64,000 nucleotides of DNA from Chenopodium formosanum (lineage: Eukaryota > Streptophyta > Magnoliopsida > Caryophyllales > Amaranthaceae), in assembly GCA_024500155.1 (NCBI GenBank), contig CM044874.1, forward strand, positions 7,703,001 through 7,767,000. The letters run 5' to 3'. The translations under genes and the position numbers were made by a program. Position 1 is the first letter of the stretch. Every line of letters begins with the position of its first letter. Positions 1-11,062 of this stretch are shown here, piece by piece. The notes under the pieces were generated by a model, which saw nothing but the letters and a program-made list of their open reading frames with translations, had not been told where the DNA came from and ran no database searches.

Positions 1-460
1 TAAGATGGTGTGCAGCTTATGCAATTCTAAAAGAAAGCTTGAGCAAATTCAAAAGATAGCAAAAGCAAAAAATAAATAAAAGTGTACAAAAGGGCAAGTG
101 TTCCAATGTCTTTAGTATGAAAATATCTTCGATAAGAACACGTCTCAGATTGCGTCTCTTATCGAGTGCTCGGTACCGTGCCTGAGAAACATGAATGTCA
201 TGTGAGTGATAGACCGCATGATCGGGATTGCCCACTCTTGCAAAAATAAAATAAATGCTAAAGCAAAAGATAAAAGAGAGCTAAAAAAAAAGAATAGAAA
301 TTCAAGCATGAAAATAAAAAGATTCAAAAGCGAGGTTGCACACCTTGGGGGCTTATCTAGGGTCTTGAGCCTTTATCCCCTTCTTCTTTAAACCTTTAGC
401 CTAACCACGTTACAACCCTTAAAAAGACCTTTTTTGAGGTATACACACTTGTGCGAGGTT

Positions 461-520
461 CGGCTAGAGCTACGTTCGGCCTGATTCCTAACGAATACGT
501 AGGCAACCTCACATTGAGGT
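461..520 (+). other. Conserved post-pol box 1
   Basis: A stretch reading GTTCGGCCTGATTCC then AACGAATACGTAGGCAACC recurs at 15590-15655 in Tat-1 copy B and, reverse complemented, at 48615-48680 in Tat-2 just after its integrase stop codon. Its position directly after pol in Tat-2, and after gag in the pol-less Tat-1, marks where the pol deletion ended. Its function is unknown to me. Confidence 0.6.
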
Positions 521-1020
521 GCGGCCGTAATAAACATGCATTCATATTCACAATTCACACACTTACACCATGATCATATCAAGGGATCCCCTGTGCTCAT
601 CCCTATTCATTTAGAGCTAGACTTGGGGGCTTGATCCCTACATCATTAGCTTACCTAGCCTAAGAGTCACCATTACTTGACTCTTTTAACAAGTAATATA
701 TTTTTTCACACACTTAGCTCTTGTGGCCTAGCTTTAGTGTCACTATCACACACATCACGCATACATGACCAAATATATTTCCCTTAGGAACCCTTTGTCA
801 TGAAATCTTAACGCTGAAGCATGCTTCGTCAAAATCACTCATAATCATCATTGCATCACGAAGTATGAAGTGCTTAGCCTCCGTGCCTAAGTTACCCAAA
901 TACTTTCATCATGGAGTCAACAGTTGAGATAGCCTAGGATGGGTTAATCCTTGAATCTTCAGAGATAGTATCAAACAACATTTGACTAAGCTCATTCAAC
1001 ATGCATTCGAAAACTTCGAT

Positions 1021-1110
1021 TCTTTCTTCGCGTCTTTCTTTTTCGGGAGAAAGTCGATACCCTCCACAAAAATGACGGAAAAAAATGACGGAAATTTTTT
1101 GCTCTTTTGC
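1021..1110 (+). other. Conserved 3'UTR box 2 (TTTCTTTTT-CGGGAGAAAGTCG)
   Basis: A T-rich run followed by GGGAGAAAGTCGATACCCTCC and an ATGACG motif. Near-identical boxes occur at 5467-5530 (Tat-2 D), 16183-16240 (Tat-1 B) and, reverse complemented, 45838-45900 (Tat-2). It is non-coding and keeps its place between pol and the tandem-repeat block in two families whose LTRs are otherwise different. Confidence 0.65.
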
Positions 1111-1629
1111 ATTTTCGAGTCGCACGATCACATTACAATGCACACACAAGTCATGTCGTGTCATATCACTTTGATTTGAGTCTAACACATGTGTCAAACA
1201 CTTTGAGTCGAGTCAACCTCGAGTCAATCACAGCGAGTCAAGTTTATGCCTTTAGTCGTGTCGAGTCAATGAGTCAAACAATGCTAAACCTTAGGTCAAC
1301 CCTAAGATAATTAAAGAAATTGGCAAAGTTCTATAGTCAAAAATAAATACAGGTGCAGCAGAATAGGGAAGACCCTACTCCAATTCCTAGCGCCAGAGAT
1401 ATCTCAGCAACGACAGAGCTCGAAGCCTCTCAAATTGGTGATTTCGACCTCATACATCAATTTTGGGTTCCTTGGTACGCCAGTTAGCCCCTATAAGCAA
1501 TTTGACAAGATTAAGTAGTCGATTTGATTACAATTGCAATAAGTGATCAACCTGACGAAAGATCGTCTCACTTAGCTTAAGCGCCTAAAACACTGGCTCA
1601 TTAGAATCGGTTCAAAAGCAAGCACTTAA

Positions 1630-2400
1630 ACGACAATATTTCCAAATATGGATTGTCGCGCATTCTTCTTAAACGACAAAGTTTTCCAAAAATTGGATTG
1701 TCATCCCCAACTGACAATATTTCCAAAAATGGATTGTCGTGCATCTTCTTCAACGAAAAAGTTTTCCAAGATTGGATTGTCATCTCTGGCAAAGTTTCCA
1801 AGCGTGGATTGTCATGCTCCTTCTTTGTTTGGCAATTTTTTCCAAGTTCGGATTGTCATCGCTGGCAAGTTTTCCGAAATTGGATTGTCATACACCCAGT
1901 TCCCTATAGAAAAATTTCCCAAAGGATTGTTGTAGGTTTCTATTCATCATAAATATCGGCAAAAGTTCCTCAACGTGGATTGTCATTCATTTCAGTAAGT
2001 GGCAAATTTTCCCGAAGTGGATTGTCGGTCGATTCTTTTTTGCAAATGTTCTAAGACGCGGATTGTCAATAGTGGTAATATTTTCCCAAAAGGATTGTCG
2101 CATAGCGTTGGAAAATTTCCAAGGTGGATTGCTTTCAAAAGTTATATTCCAAGATGTGGATTGTCGATCGTAGCAAAGTTCTTATGAAAGATTGTTACAA
2201 AGCATTGGCAACTTTTCCAAAAATTGGATTTTGGCAAATTTTCCGAGGTACGGATTGTCGCTTCATCGTGACAACATTTCCAAGGATGGATTGTTACGTG
2301 GCATTGACAACTTTCTCTAAATCGGATTGTCATACATCATACAAGAGTTGTGTTGGCAACTATTCCCAAAGAAAAGAGGATTGTCATCACAAGCAAAAGC
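1630..2400 (+). repeat. Degenerate tandem repeat in the Tat-1 A 3'UTR (GGATTGTC units)
   Basis: About 18-20 units of roughly 33-45 bp. Each contains GGATTGTC followed by a variable stretch and then a TTTTCCAA-type segment. Unit length drifts, so open frames across the block are accidental. It occupies the same place as a quite different 37-39 bp array in copy B (16930-17680). Confidence 0.8.
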
Positions 2401-2984
2401 ACCGACATACTGGTTCACAAGCAACAAAGCGCCAACGTACTGGCATATCAAACATTAAGAAGCAGTGATCTTTTCGAAGACTATCATAGCGAAAATTAGA
2501 GTCATATCAAAAAGAAGCTCTTTATTCAGAGACGAGTGAACATCGAAACAGCAAGGTGGCGTTCCCTGGATTATGGAGAGTTGTCACAAACAACTGAGGA
2601 TTGTTTCAACAGAAGCAATCTTCGATAATGTTCCCTAGGATGTGGAAAATTATCATTGCGGAGGAGGATAGTTTCAGGCGAAGCAATCTTCTAATTGGAA
2701 GCAGTTACGGGCGTAGCAGTTTTCAAGCGGGATGGCATTCTCTAGCTTGTAGAAGGTCATCAAAACAACAGGATACAGCAGCAAATCGGTTACTTTCAGA
2801 GACGTGTGCTCGACGGTGAAAGATACGCGTTTCTTATCTCTTTTATCTGTTTAACTAATGTTTGTTTTGCAGGTATCGGCGTTATAAGATTGATTTAGGA
2901 TCGCAAAACGTTCTGAATCATTCTTCGTCCCTATCGTTACTTTGACTTTAGTTTTCGAAACTTGCGTTTCTCCAAACTCAGTCA

Positions 2985-2997
2985 AAGTGAGGGCTTC
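2985..2997 (+). other. Polypurine tract of Tat-1 A
   Basis: The sequence AAAGTGAGGGCTTC immediately precedes the LTR start TGTAGACACCC. This is the plus-strand priming site expected for an LTR element. The same tract reads AAAGTGGGGGCTTC in Tat-1 B and Tat-2 D. Confidence 0.75.
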
Positions 2998-3549
2998 TGT
3001 AGACACCCATTTGTGTCTCCCCAAAACCAAACCCGTTGATGAGTGCCTTTCACGTTGAATCATAATCGAATGAAACGAAAGTGTGGAAAGGTCTAGTGTT
3101 GCGGAAAGTTTTATTTCTTTTCTCTTCTCCCAGATTTTGAAAACTTTATTTTAAGAAAATAGCCAATCCAGTTTGGTTGGTCCATGATATGGGTCCAATA
3201 GTAGTGTAGTTGAATGGGGCTTGCAAAGACCTTTCCAACGATATATTATAAGCCCAATTCCGATGAATATTGAGGAAGTTATGGCCAATTTACTAAACTG
3301 GGCCCGGTTTGAGCTTTAAGTACGGCCCTATGATCTAGGGGAGGACCTAATATAATTTATCATTCCTAATGCAATTAGGAATGGTTTTAGTCTTCTAGAA
3401 CATTCTAGAAGGTTCTTTTCATTCCTAATTCAATTAGGACTCTTCAGAGTTTTAATCAAGATCAAATAAGCATTTTCGATGGGAATTATATTATTTTATC
3501 TTCCAGTACAGAAATTTATAAGATTTTCGAAAACGTGTTAAAAGTCAGT

Positions 3550-3656
3550 TTGGCGTCCAACCCCAGGCCTTGGCGCCTGGAATCGGGATTGGCGCCTGGC
3601 GCTAGCCACTGGTCCTGTCGCCAATTAGCCAGGGCTGGCGCCAAGATGGTTTTGCG
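3550..3656 (+). promoter_or_regulatory. GGCGCC palindrome cluster, Tat-1 A LTR
   Basis: Repeated TGGCGCCTGG/GGCGCTAGC/TGGCGCCAAG motifs built on the palindrome GGCGCC, about 50-150 bp upstream of the TATA box at 3705. The same cluster is present in LTR B (9682-9790) and LTR C (18768-18900). A regulatory role is inferred from position and repetition only. Confidence 0.5.
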
Positions 3657-3704
3657 GTCTTCAGACTCTGTTTTGATAAATTATCTTTTTTGGATGATTT
3701 TCTC

Positions 3705-3713
3705 TATAAATAT
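3705..3713 (+). promoter_or_regulatory. TATA box of Tat-1 A LTR
   Basis: TATAAATAT lies downstream of the palindrome cluster and upstream of AAAACTCCGTTTTCATTCACC, which is conserved in LTRs B and C. This is the expected U3/R arrangement. Confidence 0.6.
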
Positions 3714-5004
3714 CGTATCAAAAACTCCGTTTTCATTCACGAATTCTCTTTATTCTTAAGTTTTAATAAACTCCGTTTTCATTCACCAATTATCAATATT
3801 CATTCATCAAGAAGCGTTCATTAATTCTTCATCAATTCTTTTAATTCTCTTTCACTCATCAATTTTCATTCATTCGTTAGAATAAATATTCTTTCTTGCT
3901 TTTTAATACAAAATTCCGCATTCATTAGATCTAGAAACACTTAGCCATATTCGAAGTTGCCTTCGCCCTAGACGTGAAAGGTTTTAATTTCTGAGGGTTT
4001 GGTCCCAAATATCTCTTTCAATTATCTAATTTAATTGTTTTGATTGTTATTTTCCTTGAAGTTACTAACAGGTGTATTTTGCTGTTAGAAAGAGGTACGA
4101 GGCATCCAAGTAAGTACTTTAATTGGTTTAATTGATATTATGATGTAGATATCATGTTTATATTGTTATTTTAATTCCTAGTATCATGTTTAGGGTAAAT
4201 TTAATATTAAGTATGATTAAAAGTATGATGCTTCCTAAATTCTTCCTAATATTTATAATTGTTACTATCATGTTAGGACTAAAGATTTGATTTTTATTGC
4301 TTAGTGACATGCTAGGGTTTGTTATTAATCTTGTTAGTATCATGCCTAGGATCTTGCTATTTTTGTTATGCTTTAACATTAACATGGTTATGATTATAAT
4401 CGTTACAATTGATGATTATTTTATTTATGATTATTATTATTGTGATTATTATCATCGTCATTATTTATTGTGTTGCTTGATTATTTATATTTATTGCTTG
4501 ATCACCTTTTTATGCATGTTTAAAGGGAATTTGTACTTGCAATCACGCTTAATAAGATAATTAATAATCTTGTTAGGGTTAATTGTGATCATAATTCAAG
4601 TGATCGCCAATATTAGTTTATTTGTGCATTAATATTCGACCAACATAGATTAAACAGGTTTAGGGTTAATCCTATTGATTGTATGTTAATCAAAAAGCGC
4701 ACATGAAAACGAGCAGGATAAAGTAGAGGCCTATTATTAGGGCAGGTTCAATCTCTTTTAGGTTGGATTTGTACCTTCATCCCCGAACCCTTATTTGGTT
4801 CATGACCTTATGGAGTTGACGATCTCTTGGATCGTTAAGGGGTGTAACCTTCACCTCGTGAACGGTTTACAAGTTCCTAAAAAAAACTTGTTGGCGACTC
4901 TTTTGCTCTATCTTCTTCCCTTTTGGACGCCACCGTACTTTAGTGTATGATCACAGTGGGGTTCAAGCTAGTGGGATTTTAAAGGCTTGAAATTATTCCC
5001 TATA

Positions 5005-5444
5005 GTAGCATTGGGTGGTGGTGTTCGTTGGTGGTGGTGAACCAAGCCCAACACACACCACAACTCTTCCTCATCCCTCAATCTTTCTCTTTCTCACTCT
5101 TAAATTAGGATGAGTTTTGCTAAATTTAAGTTTCATATGTATTAATTTGTATTAATTGTTATTTTATTCCAAAATTTCAAGTAGTTAACTCAATTTTATT
5201 TTAATTGTTTTATCATTTGTTTGTGTATTAGATAATGTTTATTGTTACTTTAATTGTTTAAATGTTATGTATATGTATATATATTTTTTGAATTTCAGTA
5301 GTTTTAAAGTGAAAATTTTTAATAGAATATATATTAGTTAACATTTTAGTTTGTTAAATTAAATGTGGTTAGTAAATTGCAATGTATGAATATAATGGAT
5401 TTCTATATTGATTGTATGTATGTTGATTTAATTATTATGAAGTT
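5005..5444. other. Flanking AT-rich sequence, no gene seen
   Basis: After the LTR end there is a short GTGGTGG-rich stretch, then AT-rich DNA with no convincing reading frame, TIR or TSD. It separates Tat-1 A from the Tat-2 D fragment. Confidence 0.5.
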
Positions 5445-5725
5445 CGAAAATAAAATTTCATTTTTCATGTCTTTCTTTTTGGGGAGAAAGTCGGTACCCT
5501 CCACTTGTCTCATGACGAAAATGATGGAAAATTTTTGCTTTTGCATTTTCGGTTGTTTATGTCTGCACACACACACACTCAAACTATACACACACAATCA
5601 CAAATCATACTCATGTCATGTCATGTCGTGTCAAGTCAAGTCAAATTTGGTTAAGTCAGTTGGTCAAGTCAATCATAGTCTATACGAGTCCCTTGGCAAA
5701 TTTTATTTTGCAGGTCTCAATTACA

Positions 5726-6105
5726 CCCCATGTTCGGGGACAAGCGGACCATCTACAGCCCACGTCCGGGGACAAGCGGACCATCTACAGCCCACGTCCG
5801 GGGACAAGCGGACCATCTGTAGCCCACGTCCGGGGATAAGCGGACCATCTACAGCCCACGTCCGGGGAAAAGCGACCATTTATAGCCCACGTCCGGGGAC
5901 AAGCGGACCATCTATAGCCCACGTCCGGGGACAAGCAGACCATCTACAGCCCCCGTCCGGGGACAAGTAGACCATCTACAACCCACGTTCGGGGACAAAC
6001 GAACCATTTACTGCCCACGTTCGGGGATAAGCAAACCAACTACAGCCCACGTCCGGGGACAAGCGGACCATCTACAACCCACGTTCGGGGACAATCGAAC
6101 CACCA
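5726..6105 (+). repeat. 32-bp tandem array, 12 units (CCCACGTCCGGGGACAAGCG)
   Basis: Twelve head-to-tail units of about 32 bp, each of the form CCCACGTCCGGGGACAAGCG + GACCATCTACAG, with edge units more diverged. The full Tat-2 copy has only one recognisable unit (41427-41462, reverse complement). The block has no consistent reading frame and lies in the element's 3'UTR. Confidence 0.92.
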
Positions 6106-6159
6106 TCATTTCATGACGCAAGGTTCTCGATACACAAAGACTTGCAATCTCATCATTTG

Positions 6160-6460
6160 TCGGATTTCCTCAAGCACGGAAAGTATTATTCAGTGGATTT
6201 CTTCAAGCATAGAAAACCGCCAAATTCCTTTGTCGGCTTTCCTCAAGCATGGAAAGAATTATCGGTGGATTTCTTCAAGCATAGAAAAACGCCAAAATCA
6301 TATGTCGACTTTCCTCAAGCATGGAAAGTGTCATCCGGCTTAGAAAGCTAGCAAACTCATCTGTCGGCTTTCCTCAAGCATGGAAAACATTTCAACAAAC
6401 GTCATCCGGTGGATTCCTTCAAGCATGGGAAGCTGCCAAACTCATTTGTCACCGATACAC
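6160..6460 (+). repeat. Tandem repeat with CCTCAAGCATGGAAA core
   Basis: Seven to eight degenerate units alternate 'TTTCCTCAAGCATGGAAAG' and 'TTTCTTCAAGCATAGAAAA'. The same repeat in the other orientation lies at 40985-41410 in the complete Tat-2 element, confirming that copy D belongs to that family. Confidence 0.85.
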
Positions 6461-6634
6461 TGGTGCCAGATACGTATTCTATCCTTTTACTCTTTATCTG
6501 TGGAATTTTCATTTTTCTGCAGGTATCGGCGTATACAGAGTGATTTAGGATCGCAGAACGTCTTAAATCATTCTCCGTCCCTATCGACTACTTTGACTAT
6601 CGTTTTCGAAACTGACGTTTCTAAAAACTCAGTC

Positions 6635-6648
6635 AAAGTGGGGGCTTC
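6635..6648 (+). other. Polypurine tract of Tat-2 D
   Basis: AAAGTGGGGGCTTC directly abuts the LTR start TGTAGACACCTAAAAATG. Confidence 0.75.
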
Positions 6649-7873
6649 TGTAGACACCTAAAAATGTCTCCCCAAAACCAAACCTGATGATGAACAACCT
6701 TTCACCGCCACTATTGGTCGGGTTCAGTATTTAATCTTGAGAGTGCTTAAAAAAAGTTGTGTTTAATTAAATTCATTTTTTGAATAGTCCATGGATCAGT
6801 CTTGATGTTTGGTCAAAGCAGATTTTTAATTTTAGCCCAAACCTTTTTTATTTTATTGTTTTATTATTTATTTTGTCCCAAACTTTTTATTTTAGCCCAA
6901 ATAATAATAAAATCAGAAAATGGCCCGAAATTATCAATCGGCACTTAAAATGCTGAACGAAATTAGGGTTAAAAATGAATTTAGACGGAAAAGCGGACTG
7001 AAAACTCCCGCGTCACGGCAACAGTCCACCGTGTTACGGGAAACTTCCCCGTCTGACGACGAGGGTTCCCCGTGACACGGGACACCTGCTGTGACACGGA
7101 GATTTCGTGTGTTCCCTCAGCACATTTTTTCTATAAATACTCCCTCATTTCTGATGTACGGGGCATCAATTAATTCTCTATTTTTTTTTCTCCCTTCTAT
7201 GCTCTAGCCTATACACTAGCCTACCCTCTTTCTTTCAAAATTCCTTCTTCAAGCACTCCCAGGAGTCCATACTTTACTAGTGGTTCTGTCCTTAAGCCAA
7301 CGCGTGAAAGGTAGAACTGTTTGAGGGTTTGGCCCCAAAATCAATTCTATTTAATTTAATTTAATTATTGTTTTATTATTATTTCCTTGAAGTTACTAAC
7401 TCGTTTATTATTTTGTAGTTGCAAACAAATAGAATCAAAGTAAGAATTATGTTCCTTTTATTTCTATTATTTTTCTAACGATTTTATATTGTTGGAATTA
7501 TGGTTAAATTGCTTCCAATATTAATGTGTATTCTATTGTATTATTATGATCACCATATTGCATGTTAAAGGGAATATGTAATTGAAAATCACGCCTAATA
7601 AGATAATTTGGACAACTGGTTTAGGTTCCTTTTTAATCTTGTTATTAATTCAAGTGATCACTAATATTTTAGAATTATATGTTGCATTAATATTCAACCA
7701 ATTTAGCTTAATAATAGTTTGGAGCGAATTGAATATTTTGTTTGTATGCCTTTGAGATCGCAGGAATCACTTTTCACTATAAGAATCAAGTAGAGGCCAA
7801 TATGGGCGAATGTGACTCCATAACTCACTTCGTACCATCATCCCCAATCCTCCTTTCGTGGTTCTGAACCGTA
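6649..7873 (+). repeat. 3' LTR of Tat-2 D, 3'-truncated
   Basis: Starts TGTAGACACCTAAAAATG and matches the reverse complement of LTRs E and F, with CCGTGWCACGG motifs at about 7008-7110 and a TATA box at 7132-7139 (TATAAATA). Homology ends near 7870, where an ABC-transporter reading frame begins. Confidence 0.82.
7008..7110 (+). promoter_or_regulatory. CCGTGWCACGG palindrome cluster, Tat-2 D LTR
   Basis: Contains CCGTGTTACGGG, CCGTCTGACGACG, CCGTGACACGGG and TGTGACACGG just upstream of the TATA box. It is the LTR counterpart of the clusters in LTRs E and F and of those inside the full Tat-2 element. Confidence 0.5.
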
Positions 7874-8086
7874 TGGACAATGTACGGTTTGTTGACTTCG
7901 CAAATTGGTGACAAGAACAATTTAGTTGAAGTACCCGAAGTGGGTAATGTGCCCTTGAATCTTCTTCTAATAGAAATGTTGGGTTATGAATATCATTTCT
8001 TACCCATTGTTGTTGTTGCTCATATTCCTTGGATTCTCCTCTTTTCCTTCGTTTTTGCCTTTGGCATCAAGTTTCTCAACTTTTAG
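7874..8086 (+). pseudogene. C-terminal exon fragment of a PDR/ABCG-type ABC transporter
   Basis: The frame reads WTMYGLLTSQIGDK and continues through VEVPEVGNVPL, a YEYHFLP segment and a final membrane helix to FGIKFLNF, then stop. This is the typical end of full-size plant pleiotropic-drug-resistance (ABCG) transporters, which close with the last transmembrane segment and an NFQRR-like tail. Here a TAG follows NF, and the next codons still read Gln-Arg-stop, so the tail was cut by a late mutation. Only about 70 codons remain. The upstream side is replaced abruptly by the Tat-2 D LTR, so the fragment is probably dead. Domain recognition is from memory of the family; no search was run. Confidence 0.7.
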
Positions 8087-8376
8087 CAAAGATGATCCAA
8101 TTCATATTCTATATTGTGTAATAAAAACAATGCTCTATATGAATAAACTTTATAAGATGTTTTTACTGCATGTTAGTCTTTTCTACCCTTAATACAGAGC
8201 TAGTATATCAAGGTAATGCCTTGCTATTCTTATTCTTATTCTTATTCATGGATTTTTGGCATGTAGTTTGATCTTCGCGATTTCAAACGTCAAATTTGCT
8301 AAGTTGACAATATAAGGAGTTTATATAATATTCCTAAAACAAATATATACTTTGTCTGTAACTAAGCCCAAAACAT
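8087..8376. other. Downstream flank of the ABCG fragment, no gene seen
   Basis: AT-rich sequence with a CTTATT microsatellite near 8225-8250. It may be the old 3'UTR of the transporter gene. It ends at the CACTA target site CAT (8374-8376). Confidence 0.4.
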
Positions 8377-8856
8377 CACTACTATAAAATTGGCCAAAGA
8401 GACCCAATATAAAAGACCTGTTATCTACATAAGCGGTCTCTTTGGTCCAATAGACCTTTTATTATTAATAACGGGTCTCTAACTTCGTTTTTTGGAGGCG
8501 TAAAAACATTCGAGAGACCTGTTATTTAAGATGACAAGTCTCTTGCATTTTTTTTCCAAAAATTGATTTTTTAAAAATAAACCAGAGACTGCCTATTGAA
8601 ATCACCGGTCTCCTGTTTTTCATAGAGAGACCTGTTAACATGAAAGACTGGTCTCTTGTTTTGGAGCTTTCATGTGCGCCACTCTCTTTTTCTCTTTTTA
8701 ATTTCTCTCTCCCCCCTCACTCTTACCTATGTTACTCCTGCTCCCTCCTCTTCTTATCTCTCTTTCTCTCTCCTCCTCCAAACCCTAACCATTTCCTTTA
8801 AGCTAAATAGAAACAATGCATATCAAGCAGCCATAAACAAAGAAAAGGAAAGAATA

Positions 8857-8924
8857 ATGGCGAAAGAAAGTGAACAAAATAACGTACCGAAATTAAGCTC
8901 TTCGATTTCTCAAATGCTCGTTCG
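8857..8924 (+). CDS. Possible captured first exon inside the CACTA element
   Basis: An ATG (ATAATGGCGAAAG context) opens a 22-codon frame, MAKESEQNN...QMLV, which ends at a good splice donor (TTCG/GTGAGA). Before it lies a pyrimidine-rich stretch ending in CCAAACCCTAACC (about 8680-8790) that resembles a plant 5'UTR. After it comes intron-like AT-rich DNA that resumes at 21542-22240 beyond the nested element. I do not recognise the protein. It may be a host gene start captured by the transposon, or the element's own degraded transposase leader. Confidence 0.3.
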
Positions 8925-9104
8925 GTGAGAAATTTTCCCTTTTTCGATTTTATTATTTTGCTCTTAGATGTAATGCAAAAATAGGGGTTTTTCCCCATTA
9001 ATTCTTGTTATCTACTTCGTATAAGTTTATTTAGGTGAGATCTTTGAGTTCTAACCCCAAAAACTGTAAAATACCAAGAAAATTTGAGCTTGCTAGATCT
9101 GGTG

Positions 9105-11039
9105 TGTAGACACCCATTTGTGTCTCCCCAAAACCAAAACCCAGTGATGAATACCTTTCACGTCGAATGATAATCGAATGAAGTGAAAGTGTGGAAAGTT
9201 TAGTATTGCAGATAGTATAAATTTCTTTTCTCTTCTCTCTGTTTTTGAAAACTTATTTTAAGAAAACAGCCAATCCAGTTTGGTTGGTCCATGATATGGG
9301 TCCAATAGTAGTGTAGTTGGATGGGGCTTGACAAGAGCTTTCCAACGATATATTATAAGCCCAATTCCGATGAATATTGAGGAAGTTATAGCCAATTTAC
9401 TGAACTGGGCCTGGTTTGAGCCTTATATGCGACCCAATGATCTAGGGGAGGGCCTAATATAGATTTATCATTCCTAATGCAATTAGGAATGGTTTTAGTC
9501 TTCTAGATTCTTCTAGAAGGTTATTTTCATTCCTAATTCAATTAGCATTAATAAATTGACTTTTGTTGACTTTTCAGAGTTTTAATTAAAATCAAAGAAC
9601 ATTTTTTAAGGGAAATACGATTTTATCCTCCTGTACGGCAATTTTTATCAGATTTTGAGAAAACGCGTGAATTTCTTAATCAGCGCCAAACGCCAGCTGT
9701 AGCGCCTGGCGCAAGCATTGGCGTCTGGCGCTAATGTTGGCGTCTGGCGCCAATAGCCAGCGTTGGCGCTAATTAATTCTTATCTGCGCCAGAACTCTGT
9801 TTTGATATTTTATCTTTTTTGGCTGGTTTTCTTTATAAATAACATCGTAAAACTCCGTTTTCATTCACCAATTCTAATCTACAATCTCTCTTTCTCTCTC
9901 TCTCTCTCTTTTCTAAACTAGCCTTCTCACAAATATACAAAAATTTCGTATGCATTAGATTTAGAAACACCTAGCCATATTCGAAGTTTCCTTCGCCCTA
10001 GACGTGAAAGGTTTAATTTCTGAGGGTTTGGTCCCAAATCTCTCTTTCAATTATTTGATTTAATTGTTTTGTTTATTATTTTTCTTGAAGTTACTAACGT
10101 GTGTATTTTGTTATTAGAAAGAGGTACGAGGCATCCAAGTAAGTGCTTTAATTGTTTTAATTGATATTATGATATAGAAATATGCTTAGATTGTTATTAT
10201 GATTCCTAGTATCATGTTAGGATGTTTTCCTTAATTTGATGTTTAGGGTGACAATAATAAATTCCTAGCATCATGTCTAGGGTAAATTTAATATTAAGTA
10301 TGATTAAAAGTATGATGCCTTTTATGTTCTTCCTAATATTTATGATTGTTAGTATCACGTAGGGCTAAAGCTTTGATTTTTATTGCTTAGTGACATGCTA
10401 ACATTTGTTATTAATCTTGTTAGTATCATGCCTAGGATCTTGCTATTATTATTATGCTTTAACATGATTATTTTTATGATTATAATTGTTATAATAATTG
10501 TGATGATCATTATTATGTTGCTTGATATTTATTGTTATTGCTTGATCACGCCTTTTATACATGCTTAAAGGGAATTTGTACTTGTAATCACGCTTAATAA
10601 GATAATTAATAATCTTGTTAGGGTCAATTATGATTATAATTCAAGTGAACGCCAATAATAGATTTATTTGTGCATTAATATTTAACCAACATAGATAAAC
10701 AGGTTTAGGGTTAATCCTATTGCTTGTATGTTAGTCAAAAAGCGCACATGAATACGATCAGAATAAAGTAGAGGCCTATTATTAGGGCAGGTTCAATCTC
10801 TTTTAGGTTGGATTTGTACCTTCATCCCCGAACCCTATTTGGTTCAAGACCTTATGGAGTTGACGATCTCTTAGATCGTTAAGGGGTGTAGCCTTCACCT
10901 CGTGAACGGTTTACAAGTTCTTAAAACTTGTTGGCGACTCTTTTGCTCTATCTTCTTTCCCTTTGGACGCCACCGTACTTTAGTGTATGATCACAGTGGG
11001 GTTCAATCTAGGGGATTAACGCTTGAAATATTCCCTACA
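9105..11039 (+). repeat. 5' LTR of Tat-1 B
   Basis: TGTAGACACCC...CCCTACA, 1935 bp. It carries a GGCGCC/GCGCCTGGCGC palindrome cluster at 9682-9790 and TATAAATA at 9834-9841, followed by a CT microsatellite. It aligns with the 3' LTR once the nested solo LTR is removed. Confidence 0.9.
9682..9790 (+). promoter_or_regulatory. GGCGCC palindrome cluster and TATA region, LTR B
   Basis: Repeated GCGCCTGGCGC, GGCGTCTGGCGC and TGGCGCCAAT motifs lie directly upstream of the TATA box at 9834. The same palindrome recurs in the element's leader at 11345-11460 and 12080-12195. Confidence 0.5.
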
Positions 11040-11044
11040 TTTTT

Positions 11045-11062
11045 TGGCGACTCCACTGGGGA
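11045..11062 (+). other. Primer binding site of Tat-1 B
   Basis: TGGCGACTCCACTGGGGA starts 5 nt after the 5' LTR. The identical 18-mer (reverse complement at 54762-54779) follows the Tat-2 5' LTR. The complement would be a tRNA 3' end finishing in CCA; I do not assign the tRNA species with confidence. Confidence 0.75.

Larger units (their letters stand above)
1..5004 (+). mobile_element. Tat-1 LTR retrotransposon copy A, 3' part (left end outside window)
   Basis: The window opens inside the internal region of a Gypsy/Tat-like element. Positions 1-1420 and 2520-2997 match 15131-16500 and 17650-18194 of the complete copy B closely, and the 3' LTR follows at 2998. No gag or pol is visible in this part. 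It holds post-pol untranslated sequence, a conserved box, a tandem-repeat block and a polypurine tract. The 5' LTR must lie to the left, so no target duplication can be checked. Seen: homology to copy B and the LTR boundary. Inferred: Tat lineage, from the Gag of copy B. Confidence 0.85.
2998..5004 (+). repeat. 3' LTR of Tat-1 A
   Basis: About 2.0 kb, starting TGTAGACACCCATTTG and ending CCCTATA (CCCTACA in copies B and C). It aligns with the LTRs at 9105-11039 and 18195-21536. It carries a cluster of GGCGCC/TGGCGCC palindromes (about 3550-3656), a TATA box at 3705, and the conserved ending around CACAGTGGGGTTCAAGCTAG. Confidence 0.88.
5445..7873 (+). mobile_element. Tat-2 LTR retrotransposon copy D, truncated at both ends
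   Basis: The fragment starts within conserved box 2 territory, carries two tandem-repeat blocks, a polypurine tract and a 3' LTR (from 6649). The LTR matches the Tat-2 LTRs at 39103-40769 and 54783-56449 in reverse complement. Similarity to those LTRs stops around 7870, roughly 260 bp before the expected LTR end. No coding region of the element remains. Unlike the full copy, no PMD gene lies between box 2 and the repeats. Confidence 0.8.

Noticed and set aside
1150..1300. TGAGTCA/GAGTCAA series as a bZIP response element
   Set aside because: The motif is frequent but is part of a degenerate GAGTCAA repeat in the 3'UTR; nothing links it to a promoter.
4158..4560. Hydrophobic Ile/Leu/Met-rich frames in the Tat-1 LTRs (also 10383, 20708, 20880)
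   Set aside because: AT-rich LTR DNA; the frames recur only because the LTRs do and have no start context or family likeness.
5365..5970. 201-codon frame ending in SGPSTAHVRGQ-like repeats
   Set aside because: It runs from AT-rich flank into the 32-bp array; non-coding 3'UTR of Tat-2 D.
5726..6105. CRISPR-like regular repeat
   Set aside because: The units are contiguous with no unique spacers and the genome is a plant; it is a tandem array.
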